From Pseudomonas brassicacearum (lineage in GTDB: Bacteria > Pseudomonadota > Gammaproteobacteria > Pseudomonadales > Pseudomonadaceae), in contig NZ_CP045701.2 of NCBI RefSeq assembly GCF_009601685.2, positions 6,510,001-6,574,000 of the forward strand: 64,000 nt of DNA. The letters are read 5' to 3'. Made by a program: the position numbers and the translations under genes. Positions 44,801-58,398 of the stretch are shown one piece after another; the stretch's first letter is position 1; every line of letters starts with the position of its first letter. The notes under the pieces were generated by a model that was not told the DNA's origin, did not search any database, and saw nothing but the letters and a program-made list of their open reading frames with translations.

Positions 44801-45274
44801 CTAGAAATCCAATAAACCGACCGGCAGGAGCAAGTCGAAGCCATGGCGAAAAATGTAAAAAATCAAGACCGCGGAAATGATCGATATCAGCGCGTACAGG
44901 GGATGCTTGACCTTCTGGTCAGCGGGAGTCAAAACGATGAACTGAGCGTAGAGAAAAAGCACGGTCATGATCACGAAACCCACGGTCTCCAGCAACGCTG
45001 TAAAAACCAGCACCAAGGCCAGGGATTTGATGACCGTTGGATAGTCAATCGACTCGGGCTTTTCGGCGGGCTCGGCCGTTTTGTCCGGCAGCTTTCGCCA
45101 CGCCCACAATTGCAACGCACCCAACAGGCACAACGCGACAGCAAGTAACCAAGGCACGAACGCGGCATCGACGAAACCACGACGCGGCAGGTTCAAGGTC
45201 AACACCAGATAAGCCACGCCGGCGCCGAGCATGGCCAGGCCGGTTAGCAGCTCGTTTCTTTTATAGGAATCCAT
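44801..45274 (-). CDS. tctB: Tripartite tricarboxylate transporter small subunit (TctB)
   Basis: A 157-residue membrane protein with four hydrophobic segments (GLAMLGAGVAYLVLTL, FVPWLLAVALCLLGALQLW, LALVLVFTALLETVGFVIMTV, ALISIISAVLIFYIFRHGF), the usual TctB layout. The cytoplasmic loop with TAEPAEKPESID is variable in the family. It partners TctA. Sequence conservation is low across TctB proteins, so position between tctC and tctA supports the call. Confidence 0.9.
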   Translation of the reverse strand: MDSYKRNELLTGLAMLGAGVAYLVLTLNLPRRGFVDAAFVPWLLAVALCLLGALQLWAWRKLPDKTAEPAEKPESIDYPTVIKSLALVLVFTALLETVGFVIMTVLFLYAQFIVLTPADQKVKHPLYALISIISAVLIFYIFRHGFDLLLPVGLLDF

Positions 45275-45355
45275 ACCGGCTCCTCTTATTGGAAAGGACT
45301 GGGCGTCAGGTGCTTGCCGCCCACGCGGCGCACACCCGACCCCCGTTACGCAAAA

Positions 45356-46327
45356 TTACTTCCCTTTACGCATCTCGTCCTTGAACTCCATGAAGCTGTC
45401 GCGGGTCTTGCTCAAGGTGGCAATAGCTTCTTCGGTGCCCTGGAAGCTGACCGGCTGCTTGAAGGATTTTTTCAGCTCTTCGGCGTATTCCGGCTCTTCG
45501 GTGATTTTCTTCATGGTGTCGGCCATTTTCTTGACGATGGCCGGGTCCGTGCCTTTCGGGAAAGCGACGACATAAGGCTTGTCCAGAATCAGATCCACGC
45601 CTTGTTCCTTGAAGGTCTTCACATCGCCCAGCAACGCGTTGCGCTCGGCGTTGGGTTGGCCAAGGGCAGTCATCTTGCCGCTGGCAATGTAATCCTGGAC
45701 CGAGCCGTAGCTGATGGCGCCCAGGTCGATGCGCTTGCCCAGCAAGGCAACGATTTTTTCGGACACCGTGCCGCTGTCGACCATTTTCAGTTTCACGCCG
45801 GCGAGCTTCTCGAACATCAAGCCTTGCAGGTGAGAGAAGTTGCCCATCTCGGTGCCGTAGGTGATGGTGCCGGGCTTGGCCTTGGCTTGTTTGATCAGTT
45901 GGTCAAGGCTGTCGATGCCCGAGCTTTTCGCCGAGACGAACACCGCGCCTTTGTCGACGCCAGCGATGCAGGAGATATCAAGCGCATCGAAGCGGTCCTC
46001 CGACAGCCCCGCGACCTCGTTGACGATCAGCTGGCCGGTATGGGTGAACAAGATGGTATTGCCATCCGGCGCCGCGTTTTTGACCGCATCGGCGGCAATC
46101 GTCCCACCCCCGCCGGCCATATTGGTCACCACCATGGATTTGCCGGTGAGCTTGGTGAAGTACTTGGCCATCATCCGTGCGTTGAAATCGGTGTCACCGC
46201 CGGCGTTGGCAATCACCACCACCTGCACCGGACGGCTTGGCCAGTCGCTGGCGTCGGTGGCCATTGCCGTGCCAGCGGTCAGGCTCAGAAAAGAGGCGAT
46301 CAAAGAGGCGCAGAGTGTTTTCTTCAT
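45356..46327 (-). CDS. tctC: Tripartite transporter substrate-binding protein (TctC/Bug)
   Basis: A 323-residue periplasmic binding protein with a signal peptide (MKKTLCASLIASFLSLTAGT, cleavage after AMA). The mature protein opens WPSRPVQVVVIANAGGDTDF and shows NMAGGGGTIAADAV and PDGNTILFTH, the Bug-family hallmarks. It should bind a sugar diacid, given the dehydratase downstream; galactarate or talarate is an inference. I use the ATG at 46327, which has GGAGAA ahead of it; an in-frame extension to 46630 would translate the operator region and looks non-coding. Confidence 0.93.
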   Translation of the reverse strand: MKKTLCASLIASFLSLTAGTAMATDASDWPSRPVQVVVIANAGGDTDFNARMMAKYFTKLTGKSMVVTNMAGGGGTIAADAVKNAAPDGNTILFTHTGQLIVNEVAGLSEDRFDALDISCIAGVDKGAVFVSAKSSGIDSLDQLIKQAKAKPGTITYGTEMGNFSHLQGLMFEKLAGVKLKMVDSGTVSEKIVALLGKRIDLGAISYGSVQDYIASGKMTALGQPNAERNALLGDVKTFKEQGVDLILDKPYVVAFPKGTDPAIVKKMADTMKKITEEPEYAEELKKSFKQPVSFQGTEEAIATLSKTRDSFMEFKDEMRKGK

Positions 46328-46597
46328 TATTGTTCTCCAGGTGCTGCCATTCATTGTGGGTTTGAAGTTGCGCAAGAAACGAGCACGCCCAGCGCTAACG
46401 CCTGACGAGGCAAGCGTGCGGGCCTGAACGTTGGGATCGGGGAATTGGATAGCAGTTGCGAGCCGGCATGGGGCTTTTTGCAACGAGAGAAAGGTAGCTG
46501 GCGCCCTGCGATAACGCGTGGGACCGGTGACCTGCAAAATCGCTGGGCGGTAGATGTAGAAGACATGACTGCGCCTTTCGTTTTTATTATTTTCTAT

Positions 46598-46617
46598 GTC
46601 ATACGTTGTCGTATGAC
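46598..46617. promoter_or_regulatory. Operator-like inverted repeat upstream of tctC
   Basis: GTCATACG-TTGT-CGTATGAC, 8-bp perfect arms, 271 bp upstream of the tctC start. This shape resembles operators of GntR/FadR-type regulators of sugar-acid operons. No regulator gene is adjacent. The surrounding 46328-46756 stretch holds no gene I can support; it would make a long leader. Confidence 0.7.
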
Positions 46618-46756
46618 TTGATATCATCACCTCTGTCCCGTGTTGTCAATGCAGTTGTTCGGCGGCTTGCCCTGAATACGACGAACAGGGCCGGCCGACC
46701 CAGGCGCGAATGAGCTCGGTTCCCAGCCTGACCCGGCATGAAGTCTAGTCGCCCCT

Positions 46757-46784
46757 AAAAAAAAACCCCCTGAATCAGGGGGTT
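46757..46784 (-). terminator. Rho-independent terminator of glmS
   Basis: A 9-bp stem (AACCCCCTG / CAGGGGGTT, positions 46764-46784) followed on the minus strand by nine T residues, about 50 bp after the glmS stop. Confidence 0.93.
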
Positions 46785-46836
46785 GGTTTCTATCAGCGTT
46801 TCGGAGTCGAGCCAGCAGGCAGGATCCGCTACATCC

Positions 46837-48669
46837 TTACTCAACCGTGACCGATTTCGCCAGGTTACGCGGCTGATCCACGTCGGTGCCCTTGAGCACT
46901 GCCACGTAGTACGACAACAACTGCAATGGGATGGTGTAGAGAATCGGCGACAGGATGTCGTGGATGTGCGGCATGTGCACCACGTGGGTGCCTTCGCCAT
47001 TGGTCATGCCAGCCTTCTCATCAGCGAAGACAATCAACTGGCCGCCACGGGCGCGCACTTCCTGCAGGTTGGACTTGAGCTTTTCCAGCAGCTCGTTGTT
47101 CGGCGCGACGGTGACAACGGGCATGTCGTTATCCACAAGCGCCAGCGGGCCGTGCTTGAGTTCGCCGGCCGGATAGGCCTCGGCGTGGATGTAGGAAATC
47201 TCCTTGAGCTTGAGGGCCCCTTCCATCGCCACCGGGAACTGCGCGCCACGGCCCAGGAACAGGGTGTGGTTTTTCTCGGCGAACAGCTCAGCGATTTTTT
47301 CCACAGTGCTGTCCATGGCCAAGGCTTCGCCCAGGCGGGCCGGCAGGCAACGCAGTTCTTCCACCAGTTCGGCCTCGACGCCCTTGCCCAGCGTGCCGCG
47401 CACTTGGCCCAGGGCCAGCGTCAGCAACAGCAACCCCACCAGTTGCGTGGTGAACGCCTTGGTCGACGCTACGCCGATCTCACGGCCAGCCTGGGTCAGC
47501 AGGGTCAGGTCGGATTCGCGCACCAGCGAGCTGATGCCCACGTTGCAGATCGCCAGGCTGGCGAGGAAACCCAACTCCTTGGCGTTGCGCAGGGCGGCCA
47601 GGGTGTCAGCGGTTTCACCGGACTGGGAGATGGTGACGAACAGCGAATCGGGTTGCACCACCACTTTGCGATAGCGGAACTCGCTGGCGACTTCTACCTG
47701 GCACGGAATACCGGCCAGTTCTTCCAGCCAGTAACGAGCGACCATGCCGGCGTGATAACTGGTGCCGCAGGCCACGATCTGCACGTTGCGGACCTTGGCG
47801 AACAACTCGGCCGCCTGTGGACCGAACGCCTGGACCAGCACCTGGTTCTGGCTCATGCGGCCTTCCAGGGTGCGTTGCACCACGGCCGGTTGTTCGTGGA
47901 TTTCCTTGAGCATGAAGTGGCGGAACTCGCCCTTGTCGGCGGCTTCGGCACCGTCGCGGTACTGGACGGTCTCACGTTCCACTTCTTTGCCGTCGAGGTC
48001 CCAGATCTGCACGCTGTCGCGGCGAATTTCGGCGATATCGCCTTCTTCCAGGTACATGAAGCGGTCGGTAACCTGGCGCAATGCCAACTGATCGGACGCG
48101 AGGAAGTTTTCCCCCAGGCCCAGGCCGATCACCAATGGGCTACCGCTACGGGCCGCCACCAGGCGATCAGGTTGTTTCGTGCTGATGACCGCCAGGCCAT
48201 AGGCTCCGTGCAGTTCCTTGACGGTGGCCTTGAGGGCGACGGTCAGGTCCACCAGGTCCTTGAGCTTGTGATTGAGCAAATGGGCGATGACTTCAGTGTC
48301 GGTGTCCGAGGTGAACACGTAGCCGAGCGCCTTGAGCTGTTCACGCAGGGCTTCGTGGTTTTCGATGATGCCGTTGTGCACCACCGCCAGGTCACCGGAA
48401 AAATGCGGGTGGGCGTTACGCTCGCAGGGCGCGCCGTGGGTGGCCCAACGGGTGTGAGCGATGCCCAGGCGACCGAGCAGCGGTTCGGCTTCCAACGCTT
48501 GCGCAAGCTCGCTGACCTTGCCCGGACGACGCATGCGTTCGAGCTTCTCGTCGTTGGTAACCACCGCCACGCCGGCGCTGTCGTAGCCGCGATATTCCAG
48601 GCGCTTGAGGCCTTCGAGCAAGATTGCAGTGATGTTGCGTTCAGCAACGGCGCCGACAATTCCACACAT
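46837..48669 (-). CDS. glmS: Glutamine--fructose-6-phosphate aminotransferase
   Basis: A 610-residue enzyme making glucosamine-6-phosphate, the first step to UDP-GlcNAc. The catalytic Cys is residue 2 ([12 protein letters not shown]); the N-terminal glutaminase domain (to about 240) is followed by two SIS isomerase domains ([26 protein letters not shown]) and ends in LAKSVTVE, the conserved tail. It starts 1 bp after the glmR stop. The glmS 3' end in pseudomonads is the Tn7 attachment site; no transposon is inserted here. Confidence 0.98.
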   Translation of the reverse strand: MCGIVGAVAERNITAILLEGLKRLEYRGYDSAGVAVVTNDEKLERMRRPGKVSELAQALEAEPLLGRLGIAHTRWATHGAPCERNAHPHFSGDLAVVHNGIIENHEALREQLKALGYVFTSDTDTEVIAHLLNHKLKDLVDLTVALKATVKELHGAYGLAVISTKQPDRLVAARSGSPLVIGLGLGENFLASDQLALRQVTDRFMYLEEGDIAEIRRDSVQIWDLDGKEVERETVQYRDGAEAADKGEFRHFMLKEIHEQPAVVQRTLEGRMSQNQVLVQAFGPQAAELFAKVRNVQIVACGTSYHAGMVARYWLEELAGIPCQVEVASEFRYRKVVVQPDSLFVTISQSGETADTLAALRNAKELGFLASLAICNVGISSLVRESDLTLLTQAGREIGVASTKAFTTQLVGLLLLTLALGQVRGTLGKGVEAELVEELRCLPARLGEALAMDSTVEKIAELFAEKNHTLFLGRGAQFPVAMEGALKLKEISYIHAEAYPAGELKHGPLALVDNDMPVVTVAPNNELLEKLKSNLQEVRARGGQLIVFADEKAGMTNGEGTHVVHMPHIHDILSPILYTIPLQLLSYYVAVLKGTDVDQPRNLAKSVTVE

Positions 48670-48670
48670 G

Positions 48671-49447
48671 CTATTTCTCCTGGCTGACAGGCGCGCAGAT
48701 CACGGTGATGCCGCGGGCCTGAATCTGATCGCGGGCCTCTACGGGCAGGCGATCATCGGTAATGAGGGTATGGACGCTGCTCCACGGCAGCTCCAGGTTG
48801 GGGATCTTGCGGCCGATCTTGTCGGCCTCCACCATCACGATCACTTCGCGGGCAACCTCAGCCATCACACGGCTCAAGCCCAGCAGTTCGTTGAAGGTGG
48901 TGGTACCTCGAACCAGATCGATGCCGTCGGCACCGATGAACAACTGGTCGAAGTCGTAGGAACGCAGGACCTGCTCGGCGACCTGGCCCTGGAACGACTC
49001 GGAATGAGGGTCCCAGGTGCCGCCGGTCATCAACAGCACCGGCTCGTGCTCCAATTCGCTCAAGGCATTGGCGACGTGCAGGGAATTGGTCATCACCACC
49101 AGGCCCGGCTGTTGGCCGAGTTGCGGAATCATGGCCGCCGTGGTGCTGCCGCTGTCGATGATGATGCGCGCATGTTCGCGGATCCGCTTCACCGCGGCCC
49201 GGGCAATGGCGAGTTTGTACTTGGAGACGCTTTGCCCGTTATCGGCCACCAACTCCTGCGGCATCGGGACCGCGCCACCGTAGCGACGCAGCAACAGGCC
49301 ATTGGTTTCCAGGGCGGCGAGATCCTTGCGAATCGTAACTTCCGAGGTTTCGAAGCGCTTGGCCAACGCATCCACACTGACCTCACCCTGCTCTTGGAGC
49401 AAGGCAAGGATGTTGTGACGGCGTTGTGGTGTGTTGCGTTTCGACAT
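48671..49447 (-). CDS. glmR: GlmR, DeoR-family regulator of amino sugar synthesis
   Basis: A 258-residue DeoR/GlpR-type regulator. The N-terminal helix-turn-helix is [20 protein letters not shown] with [13 protein letters not shown]; the C-terminal DeoR sugar-phosphate domain shows [12 protein letters not shown] and FIGADGID. Its position between glmU and glmS, 1 bp from glmS, matches GlmR of other pseudomonads, where it affects glmS expression and cell-wall stress tolerance. I start at 49447 ([10 protein letters not shown]), dropping a 14-residue upstream extension. Confidence 0.92.
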   Translation of the reverse strand: MSKRNTPQRRHNILALLQEQGEVSVDALAKRFETSEVTIRKDLAALETNGLLLRRYGGAVPMPQELVADNGQSVSKYKLAIARAAVKRIREHARIIIDSGSTTAAMIPQLGQQPGLVVMTNSLHVANALSELEHEPVLLMTGGTWDPHSESFQGQVAEQVLRSYDFDQLFIGADGIDLVRGTTTFNELLGLSRVMAEVAREVIVMVEADKIGRKIPNLELPWSSVHTLITDDRLPVEARDQIQARGITVICAPVSQEK

Positions 49448-49548
49448 GGCGGTATAAGTTTCGATTCGAAAGATAACGTAAGCAATCAAAACCTATTGAA
49501 GGGATGTCGTCAAGGCAGGAGAAGAAAAATTCAGAAATCATGAGCGCT

Positions 49549-49639
49549 GTGTGCGAGCGGGCTTGCTCGCGAAGGCGGTCTGTCAGTTCAGGCTGTACCG
49601 TCTGACACGACCCCTTCGCGAGCAAGCCCGCTCCCACAG
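49549..49639. repeat. REP pair (GTGCGAGCGGGC / GCCCGCTCCCAC)
   Basis: GTGCGAGCGGGCTTGCTCGC from 49551 and an inverted GCGAGCAAGCCCGCTCCCAC ending at 49637, between glmU and glmR. It fills most of the 49448-49654 gap. Confidence 0.87.
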
Positions 49640-49654
49640 GGGGTTGTGGATAAC

Positions 49655-51022
49655 TTAGCTTTTCTTGATTTTCTCCGGGCGCTTCCAGCCATCAATATTG
49701 CGCTGACGGGCGCGAGCCACAGCCAGTTGGGACTTATCCACATCCTGATTGATAGTTGAACCTGCGGCCGTGTTTGAACCATCACCGATAGTCACTGGAG
49801 CTACCAGAGAGTTGTTGGAGCCGATGAACACGTCTTCTCCAATGGTCGTCCGGTACTTGTTGGCGCCATCGTAGTTGCAGGTGATGGTCCCGGCGCCAAT
49901 GTTGGTGCGGGCGCCGATTTCAGCGTCACCGAGGTAGGTCAGGTGCCCGGCCTTGGCGCCTTCGCCCAGGTGAGCATTCTTCAGTTCAACGAAGTTACCC
50001 ACATGGGCACGGGCTTCCAGCACAGAGCCTGGGCGCAGGCGAGCAAACGGGCCGGCGTCGCTGCCCTCCCCCATGACTGCACCGTCGAGATGGCTGTTGG
50101 CCTTGATCACCACGCCTTTGCGCAGGGTGCTGTCCTTGATCACGCAGTTCGGGCCGATGACCACGTCGTCTTCGATCACAACCTTGCCTTCGAGGATGAC
50201 GTTGATGTCGATGACCACGTCGCGGCCCACGCTGACTTCACCGCGCACGTCGAAACGGGCCGGGTCGCGCAGGGTCACCCCTTGGGCCATCAGGCGGCGA
50301 GCGGCGCGCAACTGATAGTGGCGCTCCAGCTCGGCCAATTGCCGGCGATCGTTGGCGCCCTGCACTTCCATGGCGTCCAGCGGCTGCTCGGTGGCAACCA
50401 CCAGCCCGTCGCCGACCGCCATGGCAATCACGTCGGTCAGGTAGTACTCGCCCTGGGCGTTGTTGTTCGACAGACGACTCATCCAGTCACCCAGGCGCTC
50501 GGCCGGCACGGCCAGGATCCCGGTGTTGCCTTCAGTGATCGCGCGCTGGGCCTGGTTGGCGTCCTTCTGCTCGACGATGGCGGTCACTTGGCCATCAACG
50601 TTACGCACGATGCGACCGTAACCGGTGGGGTCGTCCAGCTCGACGGTCAACAGGCCCAACTGTTGTGGCGCGACATGCTTGAGCAGGCGCTGCAAGGTGT
50701 CGACTTCGATCAGCGGCACATCGCCGTAGAGAATCAGCACCGTATCAGCCGTGATGAACGGCACGGCCTGGGCCACCGCATGGCCGGTGCCCAGTTGTTT
50801 GTCCTGCAGGACGAAATTCAAGTCATCCGCGGCCAGGCGTTCGCGCACCGCATCGGCACCGTGGCCAATCACCACGTGAATGCGCTGTGGATCAAGTTGC
50901 CGGGCGCTGTGGATAACATGGCCAAGCATGGAATTGCCGGCTACCGGGTGCAAGACCTTGGGCAGCGCCGAACGCATGCGGGTGCCTTGACCGGCCGCGA
51001 GGATAACGATTTCGAGAGACAT
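49655..51022 (-). CDS. glmU: Bifunctional GlmU: uridyltransferase and glucosamine-1-phosphate acetyltransferase
   Basis: A 455-residue enzyme doing the last two steps to UDP-GlcNAc, needed for peptidoglycan and LPS. The N-terminal Rossmann-type pyrophosphorylase domain starts [18 protein letters not shown]; the C-terminal left-handed beta-helix contains hexapeptide repeats ([30 protein letters not shown]). It lies between the atp operon and glmR; a terminator separates it from atpC. Confidence 0.98.
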   Translation of the reverse strand: MSLEIVILAAGQGTRMRSALPKVLHPVAGNSMLGHVIHSARQLDPQRIHVVIGHGADAVRERLAADDLNFVLQDKQLGTGHAVAQAVPFITADTVLILYGDVPLIEVDTLQRLLKHVAPQQLGLLTVELDDPTGYGRIVRNVDGQVTAIVEQKDANQAQRAITEGNTGILAVPAERLGDWMSRLSNNNAQGEYYLTDVIAMAVGDGLVVATEQPLDAMEVQGANDRRQLAELERHYQLRAARRLMAQGVTLRDPARFDVRGEVSVGRDVVIDINVILEGKVVIEDDVVIGPNCVIKDSTLRKGVVIKANSHLDGAVMGEGSDAGPFARLRPGSVLEARAHVGNFVELKNAHLGEGAKAGHLTYLGDAEIGARTNIGAGTITCNYDGANKYRTTIGEDVFIGSNNSLVAPVTIGDGSNTAAGSTINQDVDKSQLAVARARQRNIDGWKRPEKIKKS

Positions 51023-51082
51023 GACTGGCTACCAATCCTGGGTGGTCAGCGGCTGCGACCAGATGATGAGTGTCGGGAAAAG

Positions 51083-51111
51083 AAAAAAGGGTAGCCGAGG
51101 CTACCCTTTTT
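51083..51111 (-). terminator. Rho-independent terminator of the atp operon
   Basis: Stem GGGTAGC / GCTACCC with loop CGAG (51089-51106), followed on the minus strand by a run of T, 27 bp after the atpC stop. Confidence 0.93.
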
Positions 51112-51137
51112 AATCAATCGCACAGAAAGCAGACGGC

Positions 51138-51563
51138 TTAGCCGCCGAACTTCTTGCGGATCTGCTGGACGGTGCGCAGCTGAGCTGCGGCCTCGGCCAG
51201 ACGTGCAGCAGCAGAACCGTAATCGAATTCCGCGCCTCGCTCGTGCAGGGCCTTCTCGGCAGCCTTGACGGCTTCCTGAGCGGAGGCTTCGTCCAGGTCG
51301 GCAGCACGTTGCACAGTGTCGGCAAGGACCTTGACCATGTTCGGCTGAACCTCGAGGAAACCACCGGAGATGTAATACACCTCGGCTTCCCCGCCCTGCT
51401 TGATCAAGCGGATCGGACCTGGTTTCAGATTAGTGATCAGCGGTGCGTGACCCAGAGCGATACCAAGATCACCCAGCTCACCATGCGCAATCACCATCTC
51501 GACCAGACCGGAGAAAATTTCCCCTTCCGCACTGACGATATCGCAATGGACTGTCATAGCCAT
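51138..51563 (-). CDS. atpC: ATP synthase F1 subunit epsilon
   Basis: A 141-residue central-stalk subunit that inhibits ATP hydrolysis. The N-terminal beta-sandwich ([37 protein letters not shown]) and C-terminal helical hairpin ([20 protein letters not shown]) are both present. Last gene of the operon, followed by a terminator. Confidence 0.98.
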   Translation of the reverse strand: MAMTVHCDIVSAEGEIFSGLVEMVIAHGELGDLGIALGHAPLITNLKPGPIRLIKQGGEAEVYYISGGFLEVQPNMVKVLADTVQRAADLDEASAQEAVKAAEKALHERGAEFDYGSAAARLAEAAAQLRTVQQIRKKFGG

Positions 51564-51608
51564 CTGATTGCCTCAACCTAAATTAGCGCCCGTTGCCGGG
51601 CGCCGGGA

Positions 51609-53012
<1,404 letters not shown>

Positions 53013-53873
53013 TTAAACCGCGGCAGCGCCGCCGACGATTTCCGAGATCTCTTGGGTGATCGCAGCCTGACGCGCCTTGTTGTAGATCAGTTGCAAATCG
53101 CTGATCAAATCACCGGCGTTGTCAGTAGCGTTCTTCATCGCGATCATCCGCGCTGCTTGTTCAGCTGCGTTGTTCTCGACCACCGCCTGGTAGACCTGCG
53201 ACTCCACGTAGCGGACCATCAAGCCGTCAAGCAGCTCCTTGGCATCCGGTTCGTAGAGATAGTCCCAGTGGTGCTTGAGTTCCTGTTCCGGGGTCGCCAC
53301 CAGTGGGATCAACTGCTCCACGGTTGGATGCTGCGTCATGGTGTTGATGAACTTGTTGGATACCACGGACAGGCGGTCAATCCGGCCTTCCAGGTAAGCA
53401 TCCAGCATCACCTTGACGCTGCCGATCAGATCATTGATCGACGGCTCTTCACCCAGGTGGCTGATAGCAGCGACGACGTTGCCGCCGAAGTTGCGGAAGA
53501 AAGCCGCACCCTTGCTACCAATCACGCACAGATCGATCTCGACGCCTTGTTCGCGGTTTACAGCCATGTCCTTGACCAGGGCCTTGAACAGGTTGGTGTT
53601 CAAGCCACCACACAGACCACGGTCACTGCTCACCACGACGTAACCGACGCGCTTGATAGCACGGTCGATCATGAACGGGTGGCGATATTCCGGGTTGGCG
53701 TTGGCCAGATGACCAATAACCTGGCGGATGCGCTCCGCATAAGGGCGGCTAGCAGCCATGCGCATTTGTGCCTTGCGCATTTTGCTGACCGCCACTTTTT
53801 CCATGGCGCTGGTAATTTTTTGCGTGCTTTTGATGCTCGCAATCTTACTGCGAATCTCTTTTGCGCCTGCCAT
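53013..53873 (-). CDS. atpG: ATP synthase F1 subunit gamma
   Basis: A 286-residue rotor-shaft subunit. The N-terminal coiled coil ([34 protein letters not shown]), the Rossmann-like middle ([16 protein letters not shown]), and the C-terminal helix ending [19 protein letters not shown] are typical. The gamma subunit transmits rotation from the c-ring to the alpha3beta3 head. Confidence 0.98.
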   Translation of the reverse strand: MAGAKEIRSKIASIKSTQKITSAMEKVAVSKMRKAQMRMAASRPYAERIRQVIGHLANANPEYRHPFMIDRAIKRVGYVVVSSDRGLCGGLNTNLFKALVKDMAVNREQGVEIDLCVIGSKGAAFFRNFGGNVVAAISHLGEEPSINDLIGSVKVMLDAYLEGRIDRLSVVSNKFINTMTQHPTVEQLIPLVATPEQELKHHWDYLYEPDAKELLDGLMVRYVESQVYQAVVENNAAEQAARMIAMKNATDNAGDLISDLQLIYNKARQAAITQEISEIVGGAAAV

Positions 53874-53923
53874 GTAACACCTATCAGGTTAGCAAGCGGG
53901 AGCCTTGCGACTCCCGCTGCGGC

Positions 53924-55468
53924 TTACCAGGTTTGGGTGGCCTTGAACTTCTCGATACCGGCTTTCATGCCAGCGTCGATTTCGTCATTGAAGTCACCCT
54001 TCACGTTGATCTTGGCCAACAAGTCGGCGTGATCGCGGTTGAAGTAAGCAATCAGCGCTTGTTCAAAGCTGCCGACCTTGGCGATTTCAACGTCAGTCAG
54101 GAACCCACGCTCAGCGGCATACAGCGACAGCGCCATGTCAGCGATCGACATTGGTGCGTATTGCTTCTGCTTCATCAGCTCGGTAACGCGCTGACCATGC
54201 TCAAGTTGCTTACGGGTCGCTTCGTCCAGGTCAGAAGCGAACTGGGCGAATGCCGCCAGTTCACGGTACTGGGCCAGGGCGGTACGGATACCACCGGACA
54301 GCTTCTTGATGATCTTGGTCTGAGCGGCACCACCCACACGGGATACCGAAACACCGGCGTTCACAGCAGGACGGATCCCGGAGTTGAACATGGCCGATTC
54401 CAGGAAGATCTGACCGTCGGTGATGGAAATCACGTTGGTCGGAACGAACGCGGAAACGTCGCCAGCCTGGGTTTCGATGATCGGCAGCGCGGTCAGGGAG
54501 CCGGTTTTGCCGGTCACTGCGCCGTTGGTGAACTTCTCTACGTACTCTTCCGAAACGCGGGATGCGCGCTCCAGCAGACGGGAGTGGAGATAGAACACGT
54601 CGCCTGGGTAGGCTTCGCGGCCTGGTGGACGGCGCAGCAGCAGGGAGATCTGGCGGTAAGCCACTGCCTGCTTGGACAGATCGTCATAAACGATCAGCGC
54701 GTCTTCACCGCGGTCGCGGAAGTATTCGCCCATGGTGCAACCGGAGTACGGTGCCAGGAACTGCAGCGCTGGAGATTCCGATGCGCTGGCCGCCACGATG
54801 ATCGTGTTGGCCAGGGCGCCGTTTTCTTCCAGCTTGCGAACCACGTTGGCGATGGTCGATTGCTTCTGACCGATGGCTACGTAGACGCAGAAAATGCCGC
54901 TGTTCTTCTGGTTGATGATCGCGTCGATCGCCAGAGCGGTCTTACCGATCTGACGGTCACCGATGATCAGCTCACGCTGGCCACGGCCGACAGGGATCAT
55001 GGCATCGACAGCCTTGTAGCCAGTCTGTACAGGCTGGTCTACCGACTTACGCCAGATCACGCCAGGAGCAACTTTCTCGACCGCGTCGGTCTCGGTGTTG
55101 TTCAGCGGACCTTTGCCGTCGACAGGGTTGCCCAGTGCGTCGACAACGCGACCCAGCAGTTCCTTACCAACCGGAACTTCGAGGATGCGGCCAGTGCACT
55201 TGGCGCTCATGCCTTCGGCCAGCGACTGGTAGGCGCCCAGTACAACGGCACCTACGGAGTCTTGCTCCAGGTTGAGGGCCATACCGTAGACGCCGCCCGG
55301 AAACTCGATCATCTCGCCGTACATGACGTCGGCCAGACCGTGAATCCGCACGATGCCGTCAGATACGCTGACGACAGTGCCTTCGTTACGGGCTTGGGAG
55401 GTCACATCGAGCTTGTCGATGCGGCCCTTGATAATTTCACTTATTTCGGAAGGATTGAGTTGCTGCAT
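53924..55468 (-). CDS. atpA: ATP synthase F1 subunit alpha
   Basis: A 514-residue non-catalytic nucleotide-binding subunit. P-loop GDRQIGKT at residues 170-177; [12 protein letters not shown] and the arginine-finger region [12 protein letters not shown] are intact. Its gene lies between atpH and atpG in the usual order. Confidence 0.99.
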   Translation of the reverse strand: MQQLNPSEISEIIKGRIDKLDVTSQARNEGTVVSVSDGIVRIHGLADVMYGEMIEFPGGVYGMALNLEQDSVGAVVLGAYQSLAEGMSAKCTGRILEVPVGKELLGRVVDALGNPVDGKGPLNNTETDAVEKVAPGVIWRKSVDQPVQTGYKAVDAMIPVGRGQRELIIGDRQIGKTALAIDAIINQKNSGIFCVYVAIGQKQSTIANVVRKLEENGALANTIIVAASASESPALQFLAPYSGCTMGEYFRDRGEDALIVYDDLSKQAVAYRQISLLLRRPPGREAYPGDVFYLHSRLLERASRVSEEYVEKFTNGAVTGKTGSLTALPIIETQAGDVSAFVPTNVISITDGQIFLESAMFNSGIRPAVNAGVSVSRVGGAAQTKIIKKLSGGIRTALAQYRELAAFAQFASDLDEATRKQLEHGQRVTELMKQKQYAPMSIADMALSLYAAERGFLTDVEIAKVGSFEQALIAYFNRDHADLLAKINVKGDFNDEIDAGMKAGIEKFKATQTW

Positions 55469-55489
55469 TGCTCTGCTGCCCCTTCAAAC

Positions 55490-56026
55490 TCAAGATTTCA
55501 ATGCTTCGGCAAGTTTCGCGATTTTGCCGCGAATCGAGCCATCGATAACCAGGTCGCCGGCGCGGATTACAACGCCCCCTATCAGGGACTTGTCTTCCTC
55601 GACTTGCAGGCGCACTTCCCGGTTGAGTCGTGCACTGAGAACCTTGGCGAGTTTGTCTTGCTGTTCTTGGTTCAATGCAAAAGCACTGGTCACTTCCACG
55701 TCTACCGACTTCTCTTGCTCGGCCTTGTACAGGTCAAAAAGAGTGGCGATCTCCGGCAGAAGCAGGAGACGGTCGTTTTCGGCAACGACGTGAATGAAAT
55801 TCTGTGCCTTGGCATCGAACTTGTCGCCGCACACGTCAATGAACGTGGCGGCCTTTTCTGCGCTCGTCAGTCGCGGGGCCTTGAGCACGCGCTGCATGGT
55901 GTCGTCTTGCGACACCGCTGCAGCCAGGCCGAGCATGGCTGACCAATTGGCCAGTTGCTGGTGGGCCTGAGCGTGCTCGAAGGCCGCCTTAGCGTAAGGT
56001 CGGGCCAACGTGGTCAGTTCTGCCAT
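55490..56026 (-). CDS. atpH: ATP synthase F1 subunit delta
   Basis: A 178-residue peripheral-stalk subunit (OSCP family). The N-terminal helical bundle ([16 protein letters not shown]) and C-terminal [20 protein letters not shown] and [20 protein letters not shown] are the family signature. It joins the b-subunit stalk to the alpha3beta3 head. Confidence 0.97.
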   Translation of the reverse strand: MAELTTLARPYAKAAFEHAQAHQQLANWSAMLGLAAAVSQDDTMQRVLKAPRLTSAEKAATFIDVCGDKFDAKAQNFIHVVAENDRLLLLPEIATLFDLYKAEQEKSVDVEVTSAFALNQEQQDKLAKVLSARLNREVRLQVEEDKSLIGGVVIRAGDLVIDGSIRGKIAKLAEALKS

Positions 56027-56038
56027 GATCGCCCTCGC

Positions 56039-56509
56039 TTAGATTTCAGCAGCCAGTTGGTTAACCAGCTCTGCGTGCGCGTTTTGATCGATTGTGGCAC
56101 CCAGGATCTTAGAAGCACCGCCAACGGCCAGGGCACCCACTTGGGCACGCAGCGCGTCTTTGACACTGTTGAGTTCCTGTTCGATCTCGGCTTGAGCCTG
56201 AGCCTTCACACGGTCAGCTTCGACGCGAGCCTGTTCACGGGCTTCGTCGACAATCTGGGTACCGCGTTTCTTGGCTTGCTCGATGATTTCAGCTGCCTGA
56301 GCTTTCGCTTCGCGCAGTTGATGACCCACTTTCTCTTGGGCCAACTCCAGGTCGCGAGCTGCACGGCTGGCAGCGTCCAGACCATCAGCGATCTTCTTTT
56401 GACGTTCGTGCAATGCCGCAATGACCGGAGGCCATACGAACTTCATGCAGAACAGTACAAAAATCAGGAACGCAACGGACTGGCCAATCAGGGTCGCATT
56501 AATGTTCAC
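56039..56509 (-). CDS. atpF: ATP synthase Fo subunit b
   Basis: A 156-residue stator subunit with one N-terminal membrane helix ([20 protein letters not shown]) followed by [20 protein letters not shown] and a long charged coiled coil that forms the dimeric peripheral stalk. Length matches the E. coli protein. Confidence 0.98.
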   Translation of the reverse strand: MNINATLIGQSVAFLIFVLFCMKFVWPPVIAALHERQKKIADGLDAASRAARDLELAQEKVGHQLREAKAQAAEIIEQAKKRGTQIVDEAREQARVEADRVKAQAQAEIEQELNSVKDALRAQVGALAVGGASKILGATIDQNAHAELVNQLAAEI

Positions 56510-56567
56510 GCCAACACCTCGCAGTTACGTTGTCCATCACACCAATCTACTCGAGACATCCGAGTAA

Positions 56568-56840
<273 letters not shown>

Positions 56841-56895
56841 TTACGTCGTATGGTTTAGGTTTTTTAGATTAAAGCGGTAAAACAAATCGTTTCTC

Positions 56896-56932
56896 AGCCC
56901 GGTTCGGGCTCCTTCCCGTTTGACCGGGAAGG
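56896..56932. other. Two tandem hairpins in the atpB-atpE leader
   Basis: AGCCCG-GTT-CGGGCT at 56896-56910 and CCTTCCCG-TTTGAC-CGGGAAGG at 56911-56932 lie back to back in the 131-bp gap between atpB and atpE. In E. coli the leader of atpE boosts its translation, so these may tune c-subunit excess. Confidence 0.7.
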
Positions 56933-56956
56933 ACATCAGACTAGTCGAGACTGGCC

Positions 56957-58250
<1,294 letters not shown>

Positions 58251-58327
58251 CGCTTTTGCTCTCCAATGATCGGCCGCCATAATTCAATAACTTGGCATAA
58301 TTTGTGCCGACAAAATGCGCGCAGAGT

Positions 58328-58349
58328 ATAGGGGCGGTTCTGCCCCTAT
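58328..58349. terminator. Stem-loop after parB
   Basis: ATAGGGGC-GGTTCT-GCCCCTAT, a perfect 8-bp stem 50 bp after the parB stop on the minus strand, without a strong T-run. It may act as a weak terminator between parB and the atp promoter. Confidence 0.55.
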
Positions 58350-58398
58350 TCAACTGTCAGGTAGTGATTTCCGACTGCGCGCTACAAGAGCAATTGTT

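Noticed and set aside
46328..46630. In-frame N-terminal extension of tctC
   Set aside because: It would remove the signal peptide from the N-terminus and translate through the operator palindrome.
46757..46836. Tn7 insertion at the glmS attachment site
   Set aside because: The glmS end and its terminator are intact and no Tn7 ends or transposase genes follow.
53861..55942. Very long antisense open frame opposite atpA and atpH
   Set aside because: It is the high-GC shadow of highly expressed genes; the translation has no domain and no ribosome site.
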